Assembly (NCBI GenBank): GCA_036924085.1
Contig: JAVGWX010000014.1
Coordinates: 33,795,936-33,859,935 of the forward strand
Direction of reading: 5' to 3'
Source: Ariolimax columbianus
Lineage: Eukaryota > Mollusca > Gastropoda > Stylommatophora > Arionidae
Length of the DNA stretch: 64,000 nt
Shown: positions 51,656 to 63,100 of the stretch, piece after piece
Numbering within the stretch: position 1 is the stretch's first letter
Layout of the letters: the number at the start of each line of letters is the position of its first letter
Notes under the pieces: generated by a model
What the model was told of the DNA's origin: nothing
The model's database searches: none
Seen by the model: the letters and a program-made list of their open reading frames with translations, nothing else
Made by a program: the position numbers and the translations under genes

Positions 51656-52130
51656 CGAGGCTTGTTCAAATGAAACCGGACCTAACTACACCAAGTGAAC
51701 ATACGTACGATGCGCATGATGACGCGACTTCTGATGTAAACAGCACATACCAACCGTCTAGTTACAAAATTTCATTATCCTCCGATTCATAGTTTCCTCA
51801 GCAGCTCGTTGAAAACATGGCCGGTGTGATACGCAATCCGTCCAGAGTTGACCAGCAAGCGGTTTCTAACAGTTAACATTCATCGCAGAGTACAAGTGTA
51901 TGGTGACAAAAGTGTGTGGAAGACAACATTGAAGAACTAGACAACGATGTTTAAAGAAGGACGTGAGTTAACGAAAGATCTTCCGAGACCAGGCCAGACG
52001 CATATTGTTGCGTCAGAAGATGCGATCGCCAAAATTGATACAGCAATTCGGGTGTACCCCCGTCAGAGCTTACGTTCGCCACACTTTTTGTCACCATACA
52101 CTGCATGCATTATGTGATGAATGTAAACTG
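51656..52130 (+). mobile_element. mariner fragment, 5' part
   Basis: TA followed by CGAGGCTTGTTCAAATGAAA and CCGG resembles a mariner terminus. A plus-strand frame then reads HRRVQVYGDKSVWKTTLKN, MFKEGREL, DLPRPGQTHIVASEDAIAKI, the N-terminal HTH region of a mariner transposase. The catalytic domain and right end are missing. It is not closely related to the copy at 11289-12545. Confidence 0.68.
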
Positions 52131-52179
52131 ATCGACATCCTTCAGCTGTTAGATACCCAATCACTGGTTTAGTGTTTTA

Positions 52180-53078
52180 GTGTGTTGGTGTGTACACACC
52201 TGTGCTCATAGAGATGGTTCCGAGTTTTGGTGGGTTGGTGTGTACACAGATGTGCTCAAAAGACAGTTTCGTGTGTTGGTGTGTACACAACTGTACTCAG
52301 AGAGATGGTTTAGTGTGTTCGTTTTTTTTATATGTACCTAGCTGTTTTTCAGAGAGAAGGGTTTGTGTGTTGGTGTGTAAAGAGCTATGAACCCAAAGAT
52401 GGTACTATGTGTTGGTGTGTACATAGCTAGCCAGGCTCAGAGAGACGGTTCTGTGTGTTGGTGTGTACATAGCTAGCCATGCTCAGAGAGACGGTTCTGT
52501 GTGTTGGTGTGTACATAGCTAGCCGTGCTCAGAGAGATGGTTCTGTGTGTTGGTGTGTACATAGCTAACCGTGCTCAGAGAGATGGTTCTGTGGGTTGGT
52601 GTGTATATAGCAAGCTATGTTAAGAGAGATGGTTTCGTGTGTTGGTGTGTACATAGCTATCTGTGCTCAGAGAGATGGTTTCGTGTGTTGGTGTGTACAT
52701 TACTAACGGTGCTCAGAGAGATGGTTCTGTGTGTTTGTGTATACAAAGTTGTACTCAGAGGGACAGCTTAGTGTGTTAGTGTGTACATAGCCGTGCTAAG
52801 GGAGATGGTTTAGTGTGTTGGTGTGTACATAGCTGTGCTGAGAGGGATGGTTTCGTGTGTTAGTGTGTACATATCTATGCTCAGAGAAATGGTTTCGTGT
52901 GTTAGTGTGTACTTATCTGTGCTCAGAAAGATGGTTTCGTGTGTTAATGTGTACAAAGCTGTGCTCAGAAGGATGGTTTCGTGTGTTAGTGTGTACATAG
53001 CTGTGCTCAGAAGGATGGTTTCGTGTGTTAGTGTGTACATAGCTGTGCTCAGACAGATGGTTTCGTCTGTTGGTGTGA
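52180..53078. repeat. Minisatellite with 42-46-bp units
   Basis: Unit CAGAGAGATGGTTTCGTGTG plus TTGGTGTGTACATAGCTGTGCT. Units are 42 bp near the right end (in frame) and about 46 bp in the middle (ATAGCTAGCCGTGCT). About 20 copies. Confidence 0.92.
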
Positions 53079-53175
53079 ACACATCTGACACTGTTATAAC
53101 TGGCTGCACGACATATCTTACATTTAAACATAGCGAAACAAGAATTTGCAAAGTGAAAAGACGTAAAATACCTAC

Positions 53176-53442
53176 CGCAGGCTTGACAACCTTTGAGAAC
53201 ATTGCAAAAGATTTCGGCTTCAGTATGAAACGATTCTGCATTGCCACTCTCAGATCCTTCTCAGCTTGTTCGTCCATAATGACCATCATTTTGTTTTTCC
53301 ATTCGCTGAACGTCTTATTATTACTATCTTTTTCGCTTCTCGTTTGTTTGTCCACGTCTGCATTGTAGATTGATTTTCTGTTATCTTCGTCTAAAGAATT
53401 AAATATGTGTTTCCTTACCATGTCCTCAGATGGTCGGGCATT
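53176..53442 (-). CDS. Candidate internal exon of an unknown gene
   Basis: Open on the minus strand for 89 codons (267 bp), phase 0 at both ends. The acceptor is TATCCTTCCAG before AATGCCCGACC; the donor is GCG followed by GTAGGTATTT. The translation is charged and helical-looking (DMVRKHIFNSLDEDNRKS, FSEWKNKMMVIMDEQAEKDL, FILKPKSFAMFSKVVKPA) and resembles neither LINE nor repeat sequence. I do not recognise the family. It could follow the exon candidate at 59392-59611 in the same transcript, since phases match. Coding status is inferred from splice signals and composition only. Confidence 0.38.
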
Positions 53443-53448
53443 CTGGAA

Positions 53449-53888
53449 GGATATTTGTGCAACAATAGCTTGAGAAACGTGTCAGATTGATAGTTGTTTC
53501 ATACTTCAGTGATAGACCAAAATAATGAGAGCCAATGCAGCAAACACTGAACCAATCAGGATGAGGGACGCTACTGGAAGAGATCGACGCATTTACATAC
53601 CTAGGAAGCATCATCAACAAGGAAGGACAGACAGATGAGGATATACAAACAAGGATACAAGATGCAAGAATTGCATCCGGTCTGTTGAAACCCATATGGA
53701 ACTCCAAGGAAATAACAGAAAAAAGCTGGAAAGAAGTGGAAAGGATTGCACAGGACAGAGCTGCTTGGCGAAGTTTGAATGATGGCCTATGCATTCCTGG
53801 GTGATAGAAGGCGAAAGAGAAGAGAGAGATTTGTGCAACAACATCTTGCTAAACGTGTCATGTTGGTAGTTGTTTCATACTTCATTGA
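53449..53888 (+). mobile_element. LINE RT C-terminal fragment between 62-bp direct repeats
   Basis: 53577-53806 reads EEIDAFTYLGSIINKEGQTD, EDIQTRIQDARIASGLLKPI, and after an internal deletion SWKEVERIAQDRAAWRSLND, GLCIPG: RT thumb joined to the protein's end. It is flanked by similar direct repeats (ATTTGTGCAACAA ... GTTGTTTCATACTTCA) at 53449-53512 and 53825-53888. Confidence 0.65.
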
Positions 53889-54035
53889 TTCTGTCAAATG
53901 TGTTTATAATATAGTATATGTAACACCCACACATTGATATTGGTCATTGAATTAAATTGGCAAATAGATGGTCATTGCGTGAATTTGCTTAGTTGTCAAC
54001 TCTGTGGCTTTGGCTTGCTGTATTAACTAGCGTTC
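53889..54035. other. No feature
   Basis: AT-rich spacer. Confidence 0.4.
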
Positions 54036-54875
54036 ACAATAACCCAATCTCTAATCATAGAGGTAACCCAAACACTAATCATAGAGGTAACGTAAATTCT
54101 AATCATGGAGGTAACCCAAACTCTAATCATAGAGGTAACCCAAACACTAATCATAGAGGTAACCCAATCCCTAATCATAGAGGTAAAGTAAATTCTAATC
54201 ATAGAGGTAACCCAAACACTAATCATAGAGGTAACCCAAACACTAATCATAGAGGTAACCCAAATACTAATCATAGAGGTAACCCAAACACTAATCATAG
54301 AGGTAACCCAAACACTAATCATAGAGGTAACCCAAATACTAATCATAGAGGTAACCCAAACAATAATCATAGAGGTAACCCAAATACTAATCATAGAGGT
54401 AACCCACCCACTAATCATAGAGGTAACCCAAACACTAATCATAGAGGTAACCCAAATACTAATGATAGAGGTAACCCAAACAATAATCATGGAGGTAACC
54501 CAAATACTAATCATAGAGGTAACCCAACCACTAATCATAGAGGTAACCCAAACACTAATCATAGAGGTAACCCAAACAATAATCGTAGAGGTAACCCAAA
54601 TACTAATCATAGAGGTAACCCAACCACAAATCATAGAGGTAACGTAAATACTAATTATAGAGGTAAGCCAAACACTAATCATAGAGGTAACCCAAGCACA
54701 AATCATAGAGGTAACGTAAATACTAATTATAGAGGTAACCCAAACACTAATCATAGAGGTAACCCAAGCACAAATCATAGAGGTAACGTAAATACTAATT
54801 ATAGAGGTAACCCAAACACTAATCATAGAGGTAACCCAAGCACAAATCATAGAGGTAACGTAAACTCTAATCCTA
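54036..54875. repeat. 24-bp minisatellite, about 35 units
   Basis: Unit AATCATAGAGGTAACCCAAACACT with AACGTAAAT and CCAAGCACA variants. A three-unit higher-order pattern (AACACTAATC, AGCACAAATC, AACGTAAATACTAATTATAG) repeats at about 54665-54850. One frame repeats NHRGNPNT over more than 270 codons; its upstream hydrophobic leader has no ATG, so it is not a gene. Confidence 0.96.
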
Positions 54876-55279
54876 CCACTAACCCTAACCCAAACCAGAA
54901 CTCTAACTTGTCACAAGTGAAGTCTTGCCATGGGATATGGATCATGGTGGAAAAGCAAACCTGCTGCTCATAAAAGCCAGCTGAAATTGGATGTGTCGGA
55001 CTGAAAGCCGCATATTTTGCAGCCTCGCTGTAAGCTATGACACTGCGTCCTTTTCAGGACGAACGCTGAAGAAAAGGAATATCGGGATTCCAGTATTCTA
55101 ATATTTCATGTACACACAACCCGACTTCTTTGTGTGAGTACGACATAGATGTGATAGGGCGGCTTGAGCTATGTCGTTGGAAGTTGTATGTGTTCCTGTG
55201 GATTTAACCAATCAGAACAGGTTATCAGGTGAAAGGTCAGACAGAAAGTGCACCTCATCTTCCTGGTCCAGGATCAAGA
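54876..55279 (+). mobile_element. R1-like degenerate copy at 54975-55080, plus spacer
   Basis: GCTGAAATTGGATGTGTCGG, ACTGAAAGCCGCATATTTTG, CTGTAAGCTATGACACTGCG and TCCTTTTCAGGACGAACGCTG give a shortened R1-type sequence, closest to 1589-1678. This suggests an R1 subfamily with a deleted middle. The remainder shows nothing. Confidence 0.55.
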
Positions 55280-55745
55280 AGCTGAGGAGCGCAGGAGCTG
55301 CACGTCAGTGACCCATAGCTGACTGCTAGTGTCAGGGCCAGCTGAGCAGCGCACGAGCTGCAGGTCAGTGATCAATAGCTGACTGCTAGCGTCAGGGCCA
55401 GCCAACCAGAGCTGAGCAGCGCATGAGCTGCAGTGTCAGCAACCCATAGCTGACTGCTAGCGTCAGGGCCATCGAACCAAGGCTGCCAAGACCCTTCTAC
55501 ACCTCCACGAGGTGATCCTGGATAATAGGCTGCAACAGGGCAGACTGGCTAAGGAGAAGTGACGGAAGAAGAAATGCTAACTCGGTACTAAAAAATTCTT
55601 GCTGAAATCGGATGTGTTGGACCGACAGATACAAATATCGCAGTCAAGCTGTAAACTACGACACAACGCATTCCGTTCTCTGGACTACATTCTGCTACTA
55701 AGCTCTTTCAGGGGTTGGCAGTGGGAGATTGAGAACGAAGCCAAG
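55280..55745 (+). mobile_element. SINE R1 with 5' segment present three times
   Basis: CATAGCTGACTGCTAG-type sequence occurs at about 55314, 55374 and 55446, each after GAGCTGCA. The rest of R1 then follows once (GCCAAGACCCTTCTACACCT ... GGGAGATTGAGAACGAAG). The GAA tail is replaced by GCCAAGCCAAGCC. Confidence 0.8.
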
Positions 55746-56059
55746 CCAAGCCACCTTCCTGGTTAGGGGAAAGGGGGTTAATGTAAAGGCCAACAAGTGG
55801 ACATCGTCCAAAGAGTCGGTCTGTCTGCCGCATCAATGGACGGCCTGTATCGTGTCTGGAACTACTAGAGGCTTTCACTGGAAACCAAGCTACGAATTGC
55901 CATAACCCGAGACTTCTTCATCTTGATATAACGTTCTGAAAAAAACGGGAACTAATTTGCAGAGCGATCAGAAACCAATTGAAGCGCTGCACATGTGGTT
56001 GAATTCTTACAATTCACTAACATGACTGCGTCTGAAAAGTTAAATCAATCGACGGGTAG
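55746..56059. other. No gene recognised
   Basis: Spacer between R1 and a LINE insertion. No motif-bearing ORF. Confidence 0.45.
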
Positions 56060-56070
56060 GTTTCGTGACA

Positions 56071-56714
56071 TCTTCTTCTTCTTTATCGTACGCAGTCAGA
56101 CAGTAACCTTAAATTTTTCTAAAAAAGCAGCGGTCATCCTGAGGCTGTCGACACTGCCATAGAGCTTGTCTAGTGTTACCACTGGTGATGGCCACATCTG
56201 CTCTCTCTGATCCTCGTATGTCGGGCAGTTTTGCAGCAAACGCTCAGCGGTAATTTTCCCGGTACCACACGGGCATTCGTCGGTGCCACCTATCTTCAAT
56301 TTGTTGAATAGGTGGTACCTCAGTCTATTGTGGCCAGTGCAAAGTCTGAAGACCACGACCTGCTCTCTTCTGTTCAACTGGTAATAGGCATCGTTTTTTG
56401 TGTAGCCAGTATGTTCGGTTTCCCATTTGGTCATGTATCTAGCTCTAATAAGCCGTTTTGACTCTTCGTATTTCATACTAGTATCTGGTTGTGGTAGTCT
56501 TGCCCCTTCTTTTGCCAGTCTGTCTGCCTCCTCGTTGCCTTGGATGTTGCAGTGGGATGAAACCCATTGCACCACTACCCTTTTTGGTGCGTACTGCTGG
56601 CATAGTTGACAGAGTACTGCTCTTAAATCATTATGTTCAGTATTTTTCTGGCTTTTTAGTGCTGTGACTACGGCCAAGGCATCTGTAAGCAGGACTATAT
56701 GGCTTTCATTCCTT
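56071..56714 (-). mobile_element. 5'-truncated I-type LINE with 11-bp target-site duplication
   Basis: Perfect GTTTCGTGACA at 56060-56070 and 56715-56725. It carries the RNase H second half (LLTDALAVVTALKSQKNTEH, QWVSSHCNIQGNEEADRLAK) and the Cys/His tail (ECPCGTGKITAERLLQNCPT). The frame is open for about 205 codons. The 3' end is a short GAA/TTC run. It is a sister of 24652-26496 and 48553-49073. Confidence 0.93.
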
Positions 56715-56725
56715 GTTTCGTGACA

Positions 56726-57150
56726 CATTATGCTAAGCCGCCGCCGTTTGCTTTATTTGGACATGTGGCCTGCCTTAACGAGGATGTCTCCACCAACCAG
56801 CTCTTAAAGCAGGCCTTCATCATCAAGGAAGGGAAGCGACCCTCTCCGTCATATTATCTCCCTTGTACCACCTTATTAGGTAAAATCGGAAAGACATCAT
56901 CCTCAAAGCATTCAGTCTAGGACTCATTCACTTAACCTGTTCATAGACGGTTGGTGCGATGGGCCCGTGTGGCATAAGCTGACAACCTACCTACCAAGCA
57001 ACCCTATAGTAACTATAAGCCTCCAGAACCTAGCAAGCGGCGACTAAAGAGGTTTGTGCATGGCGACAGCCATGAGCAGGCCAATTAGTTGAAAAGGGAC
57101 TGGCTTGTGTTTATTGAAGACCTGTGCTCCAAGGGTAGTTGAAAAGGAAA
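56726..57150. other. No gene; weak R3-like stretch
   Basis: CGACTAAAGAGGTTTGTGCA and AACTATAAGCCTCCAG near 57010-57065 recall R3. Otherwise nothing. Confidence 0.35.
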
Positions 57151-57515
57151 ACCGATTGATTCATCGATTTATTGACTGATATGCAAAACATATTGATTCA
57201 TCGATTTATTGACTGATATACAAAACAGATTGATTCATCGATTTATTGACTGATATGCAATACCGATTGATTCATCAATTTATTGACTGATATGCAAAAC
57301 AGATTTATTCATCGATTTATTGATTGATATGCAAAACCGATTGATTCATCAATTTATTGACTGATATGCAAAACCGATTGATTTATCAATTTATTGACTG
57401 ATATGCACAACCGATTGATTCATCGATTTATTGACTGGTATGCAAAACCGATCGATTCATCAATTTATTGACTGATATGCAAAACCGATTGATTCATCGA
57501 TTTATTCATATCTAC
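57151..57515. repeat. 37-bp minisatellite, about nine units
   Basis: Unit ATTGATTCATCGATTTATTG plus ACTGATATGCAAAACCG, at 57155, 57192, 57229 and onward in steps of 37. Confidence 0.94.
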
Positions 57516-58480
57516 AAAATGGCCGTATTGGCAGATTATCATTATCTTTGCGGCCTGTCTTCGATGAGGCTTCTACGAGAACTGTCCATGCCTTTCTGCC
57601 GTGGGAAACCTTTCGCGGAGTGATCCATGTCAGAAATCCACAGCACAGCTCATCCTACATCGCGCGTCTGCAAGTAGTTCTTGGTCTATATTTCGGTCTC
57701 TTACCCTCCGATGTCCACATACGTGCTTTTTCTGCAGGCATGTCCGGAATCATACTCCAAGCATCTCCATATATTAGTTCTTAGTTCGACCAGTTCTTCG
57801 TTAAGAGGTGGTCGCCCTTGAGCGGATCCCAACTCAGGATCCAGTCGTTTCTATCGCCTGCGCGTGTCGTCCAGTGTAATAGTAGTCTGTCTGTTGTGGG
57901 GTCGTGAATGTTGTATTTTTCTAGTGAATCTCGCCAGCGAGTTGGGGCCGTCCCCAAGGTCTCTTTTTGTCGTGCAGGTACCAGATGGTGGTTATGGTAC
58001 TCCGATCTTTCATCGCGTCTTCTGGATATATGACCAGTCCATAGGTGCTTCGAATGGTTGACGTACTGTAGGACATCCTTGATGTGTGACATTCTCCGGA
58101 TGTCGCTATTGTGTAGTTCGCTCTGCCGCTGTTGTCTGAAGGTTATTCCCACGAGGTGTCTTTCAAGAGACGCGTATGTTGTTCTCAGTTGGTTCGCTGC
58201 TGCTTTTGTTAGAGACCAGGTTTTGCGACCATAGCAGAGCAGTGGCAGCACTACCGAGTCAAAGATGTCCGCACGGAGTCTGGTGTCCTTTATGACGTCT
58301 GTTGCTGTCATGATGGAGTTGAAGACTGCCCAGCCCGTCCGTTTCCGTCTGGCGATCTCAGGTTTTATGTTGTTCTCCATGTTGAGGAGCCTTCCCAGAT
58401 AAACATATTCGTCAGCGTTCTCTATGACCGTTCCATTCAAGAGTATTGGGTTGGGCTCTGCGTTTCGTTTCGTTTCGTTT
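57516..58480 (-). mobile_element. RTE-type LINE, C-terminal RT region and 3' end
   Basis: The minus-strand frame 58440-57781 (220 codons) contains YVYLGRLLNMENNIKPEIAR, RLRADIFDSVVLPLLCYGRK, TWSLTKAAANQLRTTYASLE, LQYVNHSKHLWTGHISRRRD and TRWRDSLEKYNIHD. The order and motifs (YLGR, LCYG-x-x-TW, HxWxGHI) are those of RTE-clade proteins downstream of the catalytic palm. The palm and endonuclease are absent, so it is 5' truncated. 57516-57780 may be the 3' UTR or flank. Confidence 0.8.
57781..58440 (-). pseudogene. RTE RT C-terminal fragment
   Basis: The 219-residue open stretch starts just after the catalytic box and ends at the natural C-terminus. Frame and conserved positions are well kept, suggesting a fairly young truncated copy. 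No start codon context or upstream domain makes expression as a protein likely. Confidence 0.78.
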
Positions 58481-58839
58481 CTCAGGGCATCTCCATATTA
58501 TCTTTTATAATGATATCCATATCTTTTTGAGTGTGTTCTGTAAGAGTTTGTACTTCTATATTTTGTCTGGCCAAAACACCACATAATTCTGCAAAGGCAT
58601 GTGTGGTGGATAGTTTCTAAATTTGACATTTGAGTATCACTCTTTGTCATCCCCCATCACCATGAACCATACACATGTTTTGTTGGTCTTAAGAACGCTT
58701 GTTCTACGTTGTCTGTCTCGTGTTTTCTATGGGTCTTGTAACCAAGGCCTCGTACTGATGGCCATAACGCCTAATAGTGGCTTTCAGAAGAGCAAGAAAT
58801 CTTTCCCTGATACTTTAACGTGATTGTGATAGGTAAAGT
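58481..58839. other. No gene seen
   Basis: A short TTTCG microsatellite at about 58463-58483 precedes this. No ORF with recognisable motif. Confidence 0.45.
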
Positions 58840-59060
58840 GAAGCATAGGTCCGCTGCGATAACTACTTTACAGGGAGCCTGTGTCCTAGGTCTGCCACGA
58901 TAACCGCTTTACAGGGAACCTGTGTCCTAGGTTTGCCACGATAACCACTTTACAGGGAGCCTCTGTCCAAGGTCTGCCACGATAACCACTTTACAGGGAG
59001 CCTGTGTCCTAGGTCTGCCACGATAACCACTTTACAGGGAGCCTCTGTCTTGGTAACCAG
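58840..59060. repeat. 41-bp tandem repeat, about five units
   Basis: Unit GCCTGTGTCCTAGGTCTGCC plus ACGATAACCACTTTACAGGGA. Unit phase points at 58877 and 58918 are 41 apart. Confidence 0.94.
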
Positions 59061-59391
59061 CGATAACCTCCTCTGGATCCAGACTCGGCACAGGTCATCC
59101 ATAGAGTACCAACAGTACAAATTTGTTAAGCTTGTAAATCTTAGATACGATAAGCTTAGAAAAGAAATAACAGCACAGCAAAATATAATTTCACATACAA
59201 ACAATCCAAAACTAATAGCAATATAGTTTTACAGTACTCATTGATGGTCGCTCTTTGAGCAAAAAGCGCCGTAAGGGCAAGGAATGCGCAAAAAATGGGA
59301 AGCAAAGTCATAACCAGAAACATGGTATCAGCACCGTCAAGTAGAGCAGTATAAAGCACAGCGCCGTAAGTAAAGGTTAGCCAGTACTTAC
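59061..59391 (-). other. Possible intron or hydrophobic exon; uncertain
   Basis: Directly downstream (minus strand) of the donor at 59391. An open stretch encodes a hydrophobic segment (FLVMTLLPIFCAFLALTALF) that could be membrane-spanning if the donor is skipped. No strong splice pair confirms an exon. Confidence 0.25.
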
Positions 59392-59611
59392 ATCGCAGCT
59401 TTGTTTCATACGTTCCTGAAAATAGTTGAGTTTTGATTGCATAATTCGATCCTCTATTTGTCTGCGTGTGCAAATTTGTCGCTGTATCTCGTTCATTCTG
59501 ATCTGTACCGTACGCTGTCGTATGTCACGGCCTGCTGGATTGAGCAAATTACCCCAAACATTGTTTCTCACTGCAGTCGGATTCAGTGGATATGAACCGG
59601 TGCTTGAACAG
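59392..59611 (-). CDS. Candidate internal exon of an unknown gene
   Basis: Minus-strand acceptor with a strong polypyrimidine tract (TTTTTTCTTCTCTACTCCCAG) and donor GAT followed by consensus GTAAGT. The 220-bp interval is open; it enters at the third codon position and leaves at a codon boundary. The encoded sequence is polar and probably coiled-coil (NPTAVRNNVWGNLLNPAG, RDIRQRTVQIRMNEIQRQI, RIMQSKLNYFQERMKQSCD). It is unlike any LINE, SINE or array in the window. The family is not recognised. Phase fits splicing to 53442. Confidence 0.45.
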
Positions 59612-59984
59612 CTGGGAGTAGAGAAGAAAAAACAGCTGTAAAATAGAAATCGTGATTTTAGCAAATAGCTATAGAACACTGCTCTATGACCATGGGCGAT
59701 TGTAGCTTTCATGTCGTCGGTAGCAGAATAATTACATGCTATATTTCAAACATACACCGAGGAAACTATCGCAGAATACCAGCGAACCAAAAAATGTGTA
59801 CATTGTTATAACCTGAAACAGGGACAGTTGCCCAAAACTCAAGTCCTTTTCGTCGAAACGTTATCGACGTTCTTATAAAACTGTGGACCGAAAAAGAGAG
59901 GAATGCAGACATTCAACAAGAGTTGGGCATAAAGGAAAAATGGTTCATAAATTTCACTGTGAACAGAAACATATTTTGCCCACA
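59612..59984. other. No further feature supported
   Basis: On the minus strand this would be intron upstream of the exon candidate. The plus strand may hold decayed upstream LINE sequence. Confidence 0.35.
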
Positions 59985-60195
59985 TCAAAAGACGCAACGG
60001 TTTTAATAGAACGGTAATAGAAGGCATGGCGCTGGGCGAGAGAAGCAGAGCCAAACCAGGAAATCGATATCACCAAGATGTCAAGGAATGCTTGGGCATG
60101 ACTCTGGAGCAGGCTAGAGATTTGGCAAGAGATCGAGTTTATTTCAGACAGGATGGGATGGGAGGGACGTTCCACAAAGGACATGTTACATGATT
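59985..60195 (+). mobile_element. EN-RT LINE, extreme C-terminus and 3' end
   Basis: A plus frame reads MALGERSRAKPGNRYHQDVK, ECLGMTLEQARDLARDRVYF and ends FHKGHVT, stop. The following AAAGGACATGTTACATGATT matches the 3' end of the LINE relic at 44838 (AAAGGACATGCTACATGATG). Here the expected GAT tail is replaced by the start of the 30-bp satellite. Confidence 0.72.
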
Positions 60196-63100
60196 AAATA
60201 AGGACTTCCAAAATGTTACATGATTAAATAAGGACTTCCAAAATGTTAAATGATTAAATAAAGACTTCCAAAATGTTACATGATTAAATAAAGACTTCCA
60301 AAATGTTACATGATTAAATAAAGACTTCCAAAATGTTACATGATTAAATAAAGACTTCCAAAATGTTACATGATTAAATAAGGACTTCTAAAATGTTACA
60401 TGATTAAATAAGGACTTCAAAAATGTTACATGATTAAATAAAGACTTCCAAAATGTTACATGATTAAATAAAGACTTCCAAAATGTTACATGATTAAATA
60501 AGGACTTCCAAAATGTTACATGATTAAATAAAGACTTCCAAAATGTTACATGATTAAATAAGGACTTCCAAAATGTTACATGATTAAATAAAGACTTCCA
60601 AAATGTTACATGATTAAATAACGACTTCCAAAATGTTACATGATTAAATAAGGACTTCCAAAATGTTACATGATTAAATAAAGACTTCCAAAATGTTACA
60701 TGATTAAATGAAGACTTCCAAAATGTTACATGATTAAATAAGGACTTCCAAAATGTTACATGATTAAAAAAGGACTTCCAAAATGTTACATGATTAAATA
60801 AGGACTTCCAAAATGTTGCATGATTAAATGAGGACTTCCAAAAGGTTTCATGATTAAATAAGGACTTCCAAAATGTTACATGATTAAATAAAGACTTCCA
60901 AAATGTTACATGATTAAATAAAGACTTCCAAAATGTTACATGATTAAATAAGGACTTCCAAAATGTTGCATGATTAAAAAAGGACTTCCAAAATGTTACA
61001 TGATTAAATAAGGACTTCCAAAATGTTACATGATTAAATGAGGACTTCCAAAATATTTCATGATTAAATAAGGACTTCCAAAATGTTACATGATTAAATA
61101 AAGACTTCCAAAATGTTACATGATTAAATAAGGACTTCCAAAATGTTACATGATTAAATACGGACTTCCAAAATGTTACATGATTAAATAAAGACTTCCA
61201 AAATGTTACATGATTAAATAAGGACTTCCAAAATGTTACATGATTAAATAAGGACTTCAAAAATGTTACAAGATTAAATAAAGACTTCAAAAATGTTACA
61301 TGATTAAATAAGGACTTCCAAAATGTTACATGATTAAATAAGGACTTCCAAAATGTTACATGATTAAATAAAGACTTCCAAAATGTTACATTATTAAATA
61401 AGGACTTCCAAAATGTTACATGATTAAATAAGGACTTCCAAAATGTTACATGATTAAATAAAGACTTCCAAAATGTTACATGATTAAATAAGGACTTCCA
61501 AAATGTTACAGGATTAAATAAGGACTTCCAAAATGTTACATGATTAAATAAAGACTTCCAAAATGTTACATGATTAAATATGGACTTCCAAAATATTACA
61601 TAATTAAATAAAGTCTTCCAAAATGTTACATGATTAAGTAAGGACTTCCAAAATGTTACATGATTAAATAAGGACTTCCAAAATGTTACATGATTAATTA
61701 AAGACTTCCAAAATGTTACATGATTAAATAAAGACTTCCAAAATGTTACATGATTAAATAAGGACTTCCAAAATGTTACATGATTAAATAAGGACTTCCA
61801 AAATGTTACATGATTAAATAAAGACTTCCAAAATGTTACATGATTAAATAAAGACTTCCAAAATGTTACATGATTAAATAAGGACTTCCAAAATGTTACA
61901 TGATTAAATAAGGACTTCCAAAATGTTACATGATTAAATAAAGACTTCCAAAATGTTACATGACTAAATAAAAACTTCCAAAATGTTTCGTGATTAAATA
62001 AGGACTTCCAAAATGTTACATGATTAAATAAAGACTTCCAAAATGTTACATGATTAAATAAAGACTTCCAAAATGTTACATGATTAAATGAGGACTTCCA
62101 AAATGTTACATGATTAAATAAGGACTTCCAAAATGTTACATGATTAAATAAAGACTTCCAAAATGTTACATGATTAAATAAGGACTTCCAAAATGTTACA
62201 TGATTAAATAAGGACTTCCAAAATGTTACATGATTAAATAAAGACTTCCAAAATGTTACATGTTTAAATAAGGACTTCCAAAATGTTAAATGATTAAATA
62301 AAGACTTCCAAAATGTTACATGATTAAATGAAGACTTCCAAAATGTTACATGATTAAATAAAGACTTCCAAAATGTTAAATGATTAAATAAAGACTTCCA
62401 AAATGTTACATGATTAAATAAGGACTTCTAAAATGTTACATGATTAAATAAGGACTTCCAAAATGTTACATGATTAAATAAAGACTTCCAAAATGTTACA
62501 TGATTAAATAAAGACTTCTAAAATGTTACATGATTAAATAAGGACTTCCAAAATGTTACATGATTAAAAAAAGACTTCCAAAATGTTACATGATTAAATA
62601 AGGACTTCCAAAATGTTACATGATTAAATAAAGACTTCCAAAATGTTACATGATTAAATAAGGACTTCCAAAATGTTACATGATTAAATAAGAACTTCCA
62701 AAATGTTACATGATTAAATAAAGACTTCCAAAATGTTACATGATTAAATAAGGACTTCCAAAATGTTACATGATTAAATAAAGACTTCCAAAATGTTACA
62801 TGATTAAATAAAGACTTCCAAAATGTTACATGATTAAATAAGGACTTCCAAAATGTTACATGATTAAAAAAGGACTTCCAAAATGTTACATGATTATATA
62901 AGGACTTCCAAAATGTTACATGATTAAATGAGGACTTCCAAAATATTTCATGATTAAATAAGGACTTCCAAAATGTTACATGATTAAATAAAAACTTCCA
63001 AAATGTTACATGATTAAATAAGGACTTCCAAAATGTTACATGATTAAATACGGACTTCCAAAATGTTACATGATTAAATAAAGACTTCCAAAATGTTACA

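Noticed and set aside
54880..54896. CTAACCCTAACCC, telomere-like
   Set aside because: Only two units at the edge of a 24-bp array containing GGTAACCCAAAC; most likely chance variants.
53993..54973. 326-codon ORF with an apparent hydrophobic leader followed by NHRGNPNT repeats, like a secreted repeat protein
   Set aside because: The leader starts at TTG, not ATG, and no Met precedes the repeats. The body is a plain 24-bp minisatellite that is open on the other strand too.
59156..59473. Membrane protein suggested by a hydrophobic stretch on the minus strand
   Set aside because: It overlaps the strong donor at 59391, so most of it would be intronic; there is no good downstream splice pair.
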